Below, piece by piece: positions 27,029 through 37,000 of a stretch of DNA of 64,000 bases (position 1 is the stretch's first letter; every line of letters begins with the position of its first letter). The stretch is from Strigops habroptila (taxonomy: Eukaryota > Chordata > Aves > Psittaciformes > Psittacidae). The stretch lies in assembly GCF_004027225.2 (NCBI RefSeq), contig NC_044277.2, positions 100,061,725-100,125,724 on the forward strand, read 5' to 3'. A program made the position numbers and the translations under genes. The notes under the pieces are model-generated. The model saw only the letters and a list, made by a program, of their open reading frames with translations, had not been told where the DNA came from and made no database searches.

Positions 27029-28397
27029 AAGCAGCTCAAAGCCATAAACAGCCCTTGTCATAAAGCAGTGGGGCAATAAAACACAGAGGTGTCCCCCGTA
27101 CTGGAGCAGGCACGCTGCTTACATATTGAAAATAAATCTTTTTATATTAGAAATCAAGAGCAAGGGGTTTTTTTCCCATTTTTTTTATAATATCCATAAG
27201 TCAAAGCTAAATTATCTTTACCACCACAGTTCTCAGAGCCTCATGAAAAACTGCTGCCCAGCCCTCCGCTTGTGTTGCTCTTTCAATCCAGCAAGATCAC
27301 AAATTACTTAGGATTTTAAAAAGTAAAGAAAATAAATATCTATCATCATCCCAAAACTCGGGATGCTGATGCTCAGGGAGAGCAGCACGATGGGGCTGGA
27401 ACCTGCTCCCTGGAGCCCCCCAACATCCCAAAAGCAAGATCCCCATCTCCCACAGCCCTATGGTTACACAGTAGAGCCTATTGTGCCTCCAACACGGTGG
27501 GGGCTCGGAGAGAAGGATTTGGGGGCTGGTTTTGGTTTCTGCATGGAACAGGAGAGGGATAGGGTGGGAGCCAGGGGGGTGGCAGGGACCTGTCAGTCCC
27601 CCTGTGCCCCTTTGCATGTGGTATTCCTGTACCACCCTGCCACCATGGCAAGCCCATGTCCATCTGCATCCACTGGTGGGGGCAAAGAGCCTCAGCTTTC
27701 CCTCCTGCTGAGCTTCTTCGACATATGGCCATGGCTGGCCATAAACCCCTGCCCTCTACAGGCACACAGAGCATGATGAATTGTGTCGCTGCACTTATCT
27801 GCACTGATTGCTTAATTACTTTGCCTCTAAGCACCCACTCCATTATACCAAGGTCTGAAGAGACGAAGTTCCAAGAGCTGCTGCAGTAGGAACAAGGCTG
27901 GGGCTCGGGGGCATCCGAGAGGCAGGCGGCCAAATCCTGCCCAGCTGCTACAATTTATAATGGCTCATTAGGTGCTGAAAGTGTTGGCCATGCAGTGCCA
28001 AGAGTCTCTCTGCGCACACCAAGTTAAAAATGCTGCCAAAAAACCTTTTTATTCATGGCCAGTGCCATCCTGGGTGTCTATCCTGGGGATCCTCCCCCCA
28101 GAGCCCAGAACATGACTTCTTTCACCCCAAAGCAGGGTGAAACCCACAGAGGTATTTTTAAAAGCCAGGGTTGCTGTTTCTCTCCCCGACCCTACAGGCA
28201 GCCCAGAAGATGCTTGAGGATGTCAGCTCTCCCCAGATTTCACAGGGCTTTGGTAGAAATTGCTACCCACAGTACACAGGGATGGGACTGATGCTGTGTT
28301 GATTGGCTGACCTCTATTTGCCCATCCTAGAATAACAGAGGCCACAACCCCATGCAGCCCCTTCCTATCCTGTTTTGGTTTCAGATGCCAAAAGCTG

Positions 28398-28827
28398 AGA
28401 AGCCACAAAGATGCTCCAAGGGCTGGAGCACTTCTCCTATGGAGACAGGCTGAGAGAGCTGGGCTTGTTCAGCCTGAAGAAAAGGCTCCAGGTAGAGCAG
28501 CTTCCAGCGCCTAAAGGGGCTGACAAGAAAGCTGGAGAGGGGCTTTTGACAAGGGCAGGTGGTGACAGGACAAGGGGTAATGGCTTTAAACTGACAGAGG
28601 GGAGATTTAGGTGAGATCTGAGGACGAAGTTCTTCTCTGTGAGGATGGTGAGACACTGCCACCAGAGAAGCTGCGTTCAAGGCCAGGTTCTCTGTCAGTG
28701 CCCAAGGCCAGGCTGGACAGGGCTTGAAGCAACCTGGTCTAGTGGAAGGTGTCCCTGCCTGTGGCAGGGGGTTGGAAGTGGATGAGCTTTAAGGTGCCTT
28801 CCAACCCAAACCATTCTGTGATTCTAA
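28398..28827 (+). mobile_element. CR1 LINE 3' fragment with internal deletion
   Basis: Starts at gccacaaagatgctccaagg, contains the ggagacaggctgagagagctgggc block and ends with the 3' signature ccttccaacccaaaccattctgtgattct. Around 28655-28700 the usual ggcacaggttgcccagag..ccatccctggcagtg segment is partly deleted and scrambled. Confidence 0.9.
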
Positions 28828-28917
28828 GGGACCCCCAGAGTTAGTTTATAGAGGTGCAGCAACCTCTGAGCCTTGTGCTGATTTAAACACTGCCTGAGCC
28901 AGTGAGGAAGTGCACCT

Positions 28918-28950
28918 TTTGGCTCTGTGCCTCAGTTTCCCCATCGCCAT
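28918..28950 (+). repeat. MIR-like SINE core fragment
   Basis: The segment ctctgtgcctcagtttccccatc matches the conserved MIR core as I know it. The flanks are too diverged to delimit the element. Confidence 0.4.
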
Positions 28951-29019
28951 ACAATTATATTTGCCTCCCCTCCATCACAAGGCGATGAGGGCTTCCCCTT
29001 CCCTCGCAGGGCTCAAAGC

Positions 29020-30060
29020 AGGGCACTGAAACACCCCCGGGAGGGGACTGCTCCCTGCGGGGTGCCTCCCGCACCCCGGGGCTCCCCTGGCGAGCCCTGG
29101 GCCGCGCTCCCTGGCCCGGGTGAGCTTTGGCAGGCAGGACGGGTCCTCTCCGGCAGCTGCGGTGACAGACAGCTCCTGAACCAGCCCCCCTCTGCAGTGC
29201 TGCTCTAAAATAAAAATACCTCCTGCCTGCTCCGCTCCACTCCCTGCCAAACTTCCTCCAGGGGCAAGGTGGGGGACGGCAGACCCAAAATACACCCGGA
29301 CAGACACCCCCCCCAACCCGGGCTGAGAGATGCTCTAGGGCAAGCCAACAGCCCCCCAAAACCTTCCTTCGCCTCCCCCCCCCCCGCCTCCTCTCCGGTC
29401 TTCCCCTCCCGCCGCCCCCCGTCGCGGTGCCGGACGCTGGATACCCGCACCCTCGCCCGCCTCCCCCCGCGGCCCCGGGGCTCAAGGTCAGTAGCGGGGA
29501 GCGGTGCGGGGCTGAGCGGGGGGGTGGGCACGCCGCGGGTGGTGACACGCTGCTCCCGCAGCTCCGGGGCTTTTGGTCACCTCTGCCTTGCGCCCACCGC
29601 CCGGCCGGGGTCCCGGGGCGGCGGAGGGAAGCGGGGAGATAAGGATGCTGCGGCCCCGCGGCGGCCCGGAGCTGGGGCGGGGGGCTACGCTGGGCAACCC
29701 CCTGCACCTGACTCAGCAGCCCGGGAGCCATCGGGAGTTAAAACTGACCGAGGGGCCCCCGCCAGCACCCCTGACCCACTGCAGGGTCCCCAGCGGCACC
29801 CGGGGGCCGGTAACTGCCCTCCCGCCCGGCTCAGTTGCGGGGTGACCTTACCCCTCTCTCCCCCCCAAAAAAACCCCAAGTTTGAAAAGCATGGAAATGA
29901 ATTAAAAAAGCTTCTTAAAGCCACCGCCGTGAATGCCCCCCTGCCGCAGGGGACCGCGGAGCAGCGGCACCGGGACACCCCCCGCCTCACCGGGACCAGC
30001 GTTCCCTCCAGTCCTGGGGAGGATGGGTTCACCCCGCATCGCTGCCAACGACCGCCCCAA
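29020..30060. promoter_or_regulatory. CpG island upstream of HHATL
   Basis: About 1 kb of very GC-rich, CpG-dense DNA with GC-box cores (gggcggggggc near 29676) and a short C tract near 29375-29385. Open frames of 258 (minus) and 266 (plus) codons arise because GC-rich DNA lacks stops; their Pro/Arg/Gly-rich translations show no domain. It is the only CpG island in the window and sits 1-2 kb before the HHATL start codon, so a promoter for HHATL or an unannotated transcript is the natural reading. A sharply AT-rich stretch follows at 30065-30160. Confidence 0.7.
29709..29718. promoter_or_regulatory. NF-E2/MAF-type antioxidant response motif
   Basis: TGACTCAGCA, the complement of TGCTGAGTCA, matches the NF-E2/NRF2-small MAF core. 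It lies inside the CpG island. Function is inferred only. Confidence 0.3.
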
Positions 30061-30217
30061 AGCTCTTAAAAAAACTCAGTAACCGACAGAAAATAAATTT
30101 TAAAATAATAATAACTAACTAAAAAAAACCGAATTGTTTAAATAAGCACCCTCGGCACAAAGCTTGGCGAGGCAGATGCAAAAGCAGAAGGTGACCGGGC
30201 CGCCTTTTACTGCTGCC

Positions 30218-30540
30218 TATAAGAAGAATTCCGCCCCTTTCTCCCCCCAGAGCGCCCCGCGCCGCAGCGGGGTCCCCACACCCCCAGGGAGGGGGGAGAT
30301 GTCATGGATGGGGGGCAGTGTCCCAGGCAGCGTATTCTGCAGCACTCAGGGCGCTGCAGAGCTCGGGTCAGGCTGAGAAGCACGTTAATTACCCGGGGTT
30401 AATTAGCGTCGGGAGGAGTAATTAGCCCGGACTAATTGCGGGGCTGGGTGCCGCAGAGCGGCTGGGGGGTTCTGAGGTTGGTTCCTGGGGGGCTCCTAAA
30501 GCCCCCAAGAGCTTGGGGCTGGGCGGAACCCTAGCAGAAG
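30218..30540 (+). promoter_or_regulatory. HHATL: Candidate HHATL core promoter and non-coding first exon
   Basis: The coding exon that holds the HHATL ATG is preceded by a good acceptor (ttcccttttcccag, AG at 31016-31017), implying a non-coding exon upstream. A TATA-like TATAAG at 30218-30223 and a strong donor AAG|GTGAGC at 30540/30541 could frame it, with transcription starting near 30245-30255. No transcript evidence is available. The exon could equally start in the CpG island. Confidence 0.3.
30385..30437. promoter_or_regulatory. Four clustered homeodomain-type TAATTA/TAATTG cores
   Basis: TTAATTA occurs at 30385-30391 and 30399-30405, TAATTA at 30419-30424 and TAATTG at 30433-30438. Core starts are spaced 14, 19 and 14 bp apart in otherwise GC-rich sequence. 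This fits a homeodomain-binding array near the presumed HHATL 5' end. Confidence 0.4.
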
Positions 30541-31058
30541 GTGAGCAGCAGCCCAGGGCAAAGGAGCGGAGGCATCCCATCACATTCTTTCCAGCACGGG
30601 TGACTCCACACTCTGTCCTGGGTCTCCTCCAAAGATACGGTTAGCAATTAGGGAAGATACCAGAAACGTGCTGGAGGAACCCCATCCTGGGTGGGTGGCA
30701 TCCTGGAGCATCTCTGAACTTTGGGATGGATGTGCTTTGCCGGGAAGAGCCCTTTATCAGGAACACCCAGCTGAGCTGCCCCCAGAATCTAGCTCCTGGG
30801 TGGGTTTTGCAGCAGGGCTCAGCAGCAATTTCTATCCCTGCACCCAGCATTCAGCCCCAGGTGCTACCATCTTCTTCTCTTCAGCTACTACCCTTCAAGG
30901 AAGCCCGCCAAAGCAGAGCTGCAGAGGACCAGCAGCAATTCAGGGTGTTTGAGGGGTAGGAGGGCAGGTGGAGCTCTCACCCCTGGTTTTCTTCCCTCTT
31001 CTCCTTCCCTTTCCCAGGTCTGGATCCCCCGCACCAGCTGGGGCAGTAACCTGCCACC

Positions 31059-34000
31059 ATGGGGGTTAAAGCGATGCTTCCCAACTATGAACTGGGGTTT
31101 TATGCCCTCACCGTGACGTGTGCTGTGGTGTACAGTAGCAGTGAGATCTTCCAAGCATCCAGAGGTAATCACTCCCCATTGCATACCCCCTGAGGGGGCC
31201 CTGGGCGGGAGTATGGATGTACAGTGGATGCTTCTACAGCTATTAATACCAGCAGCAGATCCGTGGCTTTAGTCTGGGCAGAGAACAGCTTGGGAATCCT
31301 TTGCAAGGTTCAAAAAGGACTTCTGCCTTTTTGCCTGCTTTTCCCCCTGTCCCCATTGCCATGACTCAGGGCTAGAGGCTGTGGCACTTCACAGGTCTCC
31401 AGCCAGTGCCCAGAGCAGGCAGCCACTTTGCCAGTACAGGTCTGGTTCACAAATCTTTTCTCTGGAAATCTCAAAACACCTGAAAATTTCATGGGTTCAA
31501 CTGCAGGTCCCTGGGATCTGCACTGCAAAAAGGCTTTGCTGCAAAGTCTTGCAAAAACAGTTGAGGAGCCTGACTCCTATGGTCCTCCATGAGAGTTAGG
31601 CACTTTTGGGACGGGGTGTTTGAGCCCTTATGGCTCATCATCATGGTGATGAAGGCTCCTTGCTCTGCTGAAACCTGGGCCCCACTTCCCAGAACTGTTT
31701 CTCTCCCCATAATTCTGTTCTGAATTATGCTCCCATAATTCTGGTTCTTTTGCAGATAGCATGAACAGAAAGGCCTTTCGGGACGGCATAAAGCCGGGCT
31801 GGCACTACTTCGGCAGGAAGATGGTAAGAGGAAAACAGACTCAGTCTTTTGTAGCTACTGGTGACAAGGTCAGTGCTGACTGCTGGAGAAGCAGAGCTGG
31901 TTGTTCTCGTGCTGACATGCTTTGGAAAGTCCACGTGACTTGTATTTTTCTCCCTAAAAATACAAGTCACGTATACAAAAGCCAGGAAAATATCAGCCAT
32001 GCAGCACTGTGGGTGCTCTCCTTTGTGTCCACCAAGATGAGCCACTTCTCCACATCTCCCGGGGGTTTATGACCAACCTAAAGTGCTCGGGAGCCCTTGA
32101 GTGGAAAATGGGAAGAAAAGGCTTTGAAAGTTACATGGTTTCCCCACTAGAAAGAAGGGTGTTGGGGCAGGGGTGCAAGGACTTGGGACAGTAAGGCACC
32201 GGTGCTGCTCCCACAGGATGTGGCCGATTTCGAGTGGGTGATGTGGTTCACCTCATTCAGGAATGTCATCATCTTCGCTCTCTCGGGACATGTCCTCTTT
32301 GGCAAGATCTGCTCCCTGACGGTGCCACAGGTGAGCCAGGGTTGTGGTGGGATGGATTTGAAAGCACCAGGGTGGAGGGGGTTCGAGGGATGTTCTAGGA
32401 TAGGGGGAGAAGAGTTGGGGTTTTCACCAAGCTGACCATGGGTTAGGGCTGCTCTTGTGAGACACACTCAGAGTCCTGCATCCAGCTCTGGGGCCCCAAC
32501 ATAAGAGGGACATGAAGCTGTTGGATCGAGTCCAGAGGAGGCCACAAAGATGCTCCGAGGACTGAAGCACCTCTGCTATGGAGACCGGCTGAGAGAGCCG
32601 GGCTTGTTCAGCCTGAGAAGAGAAAGGGACACCTTAGAGCAGCTTCCAGTGCCTAAAAGGGCCAACAAGAAAGCTGGAGAGGGGCTTTTGACAAGGGCAG
32701 GTAGGGACAGGACAAGGGGGAATGGCTTTAAGCTGACAGAGGGGAGATTTAGATGAGATATGAGGAACAAGTTCTTCCCTGTGAGGGTGTTGAGGCCCTG
32801 GCACAGGTTGCCCAGAGAAGCTGTGGCTGCCCCATCCCTGGCAGTGTTCAAGGCCAGGCTGCACGGGGCTATGAGTAACCTGGTCTAGTGGAAGGTGTCC
32901 CTGCTTGTGCCAGCAGGGGTGGAACTGGATGAGCTTTATGATCCCTTCCAACCCAAACCAGTCTGTGGTTCTTTTTGCAGCACCGGGCTGTGGTGTACAT
33001 GCTGTATGGGTTCTTGGCCGTGCTAAGCAGCATGGGGCCCGTCTACCTGATGATCATCCTTTCCCACTGCCTTGTCCTCTACTCCATCGCGCTGGCTAAG
33101 CAGAAGTGGCTCTGCTATGTGGCCGGGCTCTGCTGTCTCGCCTCCTTCAAGATGGAGCCGTTTAGCTCATGGCAGGTAGGTGCTGTCTTGGAACATCTGT
33201 CTGCCTCGTGTCCAGCCCACTTGTATCTGGCTTCTTGGGTTTACTTCCAAGGTGGACTCCTGGGGCACCCCCAAACCATGGCCACTTCTCCACTGGCCAC
33301 ATCAGAGCTCCCACAGGGTTTGAGAAGGAGGGGACTCCAGTGCCAGTGAGTTTGGGAGTAATGTCACTGGGGCTATGTCGTCTTTTGATGGCTTCGTGCT
33401 GGGCCAGAGCTCAGGACACCTGAGTCCTTCTTGCTGCTCAGTCAACAGCTTGTCAGCCAGGCAAGATGTGTTCCTGCCCTGTGCCTCAGTTTTCCCATCT
33501 GTAAAACAGTGCTGGGATGGGTCCATGCCTGTCTGTTAGGTCTCTGTCCAGTTAAGATGATCTCTCACTGATGGTGGAGAGGAGCCCAGGAAGGACTTTA
33601 TAAAGCTATTCAGTCCCTCTGAAGGACAGTGCGGTCCCTCCCTGCTTGCTGCTGACCTCCTGAAATGTGTATGTCCCTTCCATCAGGCTTGTGCTGGCTT
33701 TTCTTCACTCCCTGGGCAGGGTTATGTCCCTGTGGCAGGGTAAACGCTCCCACCCCAGACTAAAGCCTCTGTGACATGGCCAAAGACATAAAAACATGGC
33801 CAAGAGGATCTCCTCCAGGGTGCAGGACCCAGCTGGGAAATTGAGCCCTAGTTTTCTCTTTCCAACAGCAAGGCTCATTAGCTCCTGGGACAACTGGTGT
33901 CAGAGCATAATTAGAGGCTTTATGTGGTGTCCCAGGAATGATGTCCTCCACAAAGCAAGGGCACACGGAAGTGACACCATGTTCCTGGTGGTAACTCTTA

Positions 34001-37000
34001 ATTTCTCATCCAGAGCGGGTTTGTAATGGGAGCTTTTGATCTTCAAGATGTCCTATTCTATGGAGGAAGTGGGTTCACTATTATGCGCTGCATGAGCTTT
34101 GCACTCGAGAGTGCTGAGAAGAAAGAGGGCATCTACTCCATCTTCGACCTCCTCAAGTACAACTTCTACCTCCCATTCTTCTTCTTTGGGCCTGTCATGA
34201 CTTTTGACCAGTTTCTTGCCCAGGTGAGTGCTCCTCCATAAACCTTTCCCTGCGTTTGTTTGCTTGGGTTTAATGCCTACAGAACCCCACCTTTTGCCAC
34301 AGTGAAGGTGTAAATGGTTGTAGAGTTTCTCATTATCACCTAGAGTCTCTGGCCATAGTAGGAGCTGCACAATGATGCTGTGATTTTTGTGGGGAGGGGC
34401 ATAAACTGATGGGGTTTTAACCTTCCCTTTTGGGTTTTTGGTCATTTCCACCGGTCAGTTCAGAAGGGAAGACATTGCTGTGGCAATAGCATCATGCTGG
34501 GGTGAGGAGGGGAGGGTTCAGATCATGTCCTTGTTTGCTGGGCACCTGCACTGCTTGGTGCCTCAGTTTCCGAGTGCTGCCACCCCAGCAGCTCCCTGCT
34601 GCCCCACTGTGCTGTGCTGGGAAGCCACGATGAGAGCCAGACCTGTGCTGCCCATCTGCAGGGCTTTTGCATACTGGTGGTTGGGACAGCAAGGGCAGTC
34701 TCATGCTTCCATCCAGCTGGTTTGCCCAAGACGTGGCCATCCAGTGTTCCTGGGGATGGTGTCTGTGTCTTCAGATGGAGTTATTTCTCTAGAAATCAAT
34801 AAGATTGCAAATAGAAATAAATAAAGAAGCAGCCAGGGGCTTCCTCTGATCTCCATGAAATACCCTGATGTCCCAACTCTTTGCCTGTATCACAAAAAAA
34901 CAGGGGAGCTTTGTGAAGAGCAGGCTTCAAGTAGCACTGGAAAACATCAGCAGAAGGCTGGGCTGGAACCAGCCAACATCTGGAGCTGTTTCACAGCCAG
35001 ATCATGAAAAACAGCAGTGCTGCTCTCTCCCTTCTCACTCTTCCCATCTCTACATCCTCTTTTACACCAATGATCAACCTTGGCCATCAAATCAGACTGG
35101 TACTGCTTGCTAAGGAAGGAACCTCTTGGTCAGCAGTGGTGCTGGGGAAGACTGCCGTCCCCCTGTTTCCTTTCAAATAAGAACAGTGACATTGGATTTT
35201 TGGACCCAAATTGACCTCTGAGTGCAAAAGCATTCTGGAAGAACATTTGTGAATTCAGAAGAAATAAACAGCCCAGAGCTGGCAAGGAGGAGACTGAAGA
35301 CCCACCCAGCTCAGCACCTTCTCCCCAGTGCTGGGCTAGTACTAGCTGCCTAAGAAAGGGTCTGCACTGGTCTTGTTTCCTCCAGTGAGCTGGATGAGCC
35401 CTGACCTGAGTCCTGCTCCTTGCTGCTGCATCACCTGGGGAGTGAATAACCTTGTGCTGTGTGTTGGAAGCAACAGGATCCATTGGGTCTTACAGGATCT
35501 ATTTAAAAAGACTTTTAGAGCATTTAGACCCTGAAGATCGTAAGATCATTCTGTCCCCTATAAGGAATGCTTGCAGTGCATGGAGTCTGCCATCAGCCCA
35601 TTCTCAGCAGACAAGCACCAGGGATGGCCAGGCTGCTGGAAGAAATGTAAGGCTTCACCTTTCCAGTCTTATCTGTCAGGCTGAAGTCCAGGCGAGCATG
35701 GCTCCAGCAGCCCCACTCTCCAAGCCCCTCTGGAGGGGATACAGTGCCTTGGGGTGCCCTCCTCACCCCATGTTCCTCTTCTTTCCCCCTTTTTCATCAG
35801 TCTGTCCTATGAAACAGGCAGTACTGGCTTCTCCTAACGCTACAGCAGCCATGTGTCTGTAAATCAGGGCATTAAACTCCTCATATCTCCAGCACATGAA
35901 CTCCATCACTCCTACAAATCTTGATCTGGAGGGGTTGTAATTTACAGCATCATAGTATGGTTTGGGGTGGAAGTGACCTTAAAGATCACCTAGATCCACC
36001 ACGCTGCTCCTCTTCACAGCTCCAAACCAAGATGTCTATGGACACATAATGAGCAATTCCCCCATCTGCTGCTTAAAACGCTCACCCCAAAAGGCCCAAG
36101 AAGTCCCAACACCTTTCCCATGCCCCGGCCATGGGTCCTGTCTTGGCCTGGCCACTACTGCCATCTCCTGGCTAAATGCTCCCCTGCTCTGCTGGAGCTG
36201 CAGCTCATCGCAGAGGTGAATTCCTGATTGCCCAGCAGCAATTATGGGGGGCAGGCAGATGGAGTCCCTTCCCCAGCGTGGGGTGTGCGGCCCAGTTAGG
36301 AAACACATCTGTATCCTTGTCTCCTACTGGTGCTACATCGTGGTAGAACCCTTGCACCCCCACGTGTGATGGGACATCACCTGTACCAGGGCTTGGTCAG
36401 CCTCATTTGAGATGAAAAGCATCTTCCTTATTAGGATCAAGGGAACAAATTCACTTCCGTAGGGCTGGAAGCATGGGGCACACATCCCTGATGACAAGGG
36501 GGTGATACCATCACACTCAGACATGAGGATAAGGGGAAATGGCCTCAAGTTGCACCAGGGGAGGTTTAGATAGGATATTAGGGAAGATTCTTCACTGAAA
36601 GGGATGTCAAGCAGTGAAACAGGCTGCCCAGGGAAGTGGTTGAGCCACCATCCCTGGAGGAATTTAAAAGACCTGTAGATGTGGCACCTGGGGACATGGT
36701 TTAGTGGTGGACTTGGTAGTGGTGGACTTGATGATCTTAAAGGTCTTCTCTAAATGTTCTTCTCTAAATGTTTCTATGAAAGGGGGTCTCCCTGTCCTCC
36801 TGCATATCTCCATGCTAGAGACTGTCCTCCCTCGAATTGTCTACCAGCTCAGGGTCCAGTGGCCTCTTTGTACCCTTGAAGCACTTGGCATATAACAGAC
36901 ATGAAAGAAATCTGGCAAAGGCTTTAATGCTCGGAAATCATCTGGATTTGATGATGGGGCTGGTGTGGAAGCCTGTGGATTATGCTGGGAGAGCTCCCAC

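Larger units (their letters stand above)
22560..28397. other. CCDC13-HHATL intergenic DNA without recognisable genes
   Basis: Non-coding as far as I can see. Open frames up to 151 codons (27478-27933, minus) have no domain, no splice support and no family resemblance. GC content rises towards the right. The only structured signals I found are a cluster of GATA/TEAD-like motifs at 26316-26356 and a MEF2-type site at 27019-27028. Confidence 0.6.

Noticed and set aside
27478..27933. 151-codon minus-strand frame
   Set aside because: No family resemblance, and frames of similar length occur on the opposite strand; GC-rich chance frame.
28955..30069. Long open frames on both strands (258 codons minus, 266 codons plus)
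   Set aside because: They lie in the CpG island, where stops are rare; the translations are Pro/Gly/Arg-rich with no domain, and both strands are equally open.
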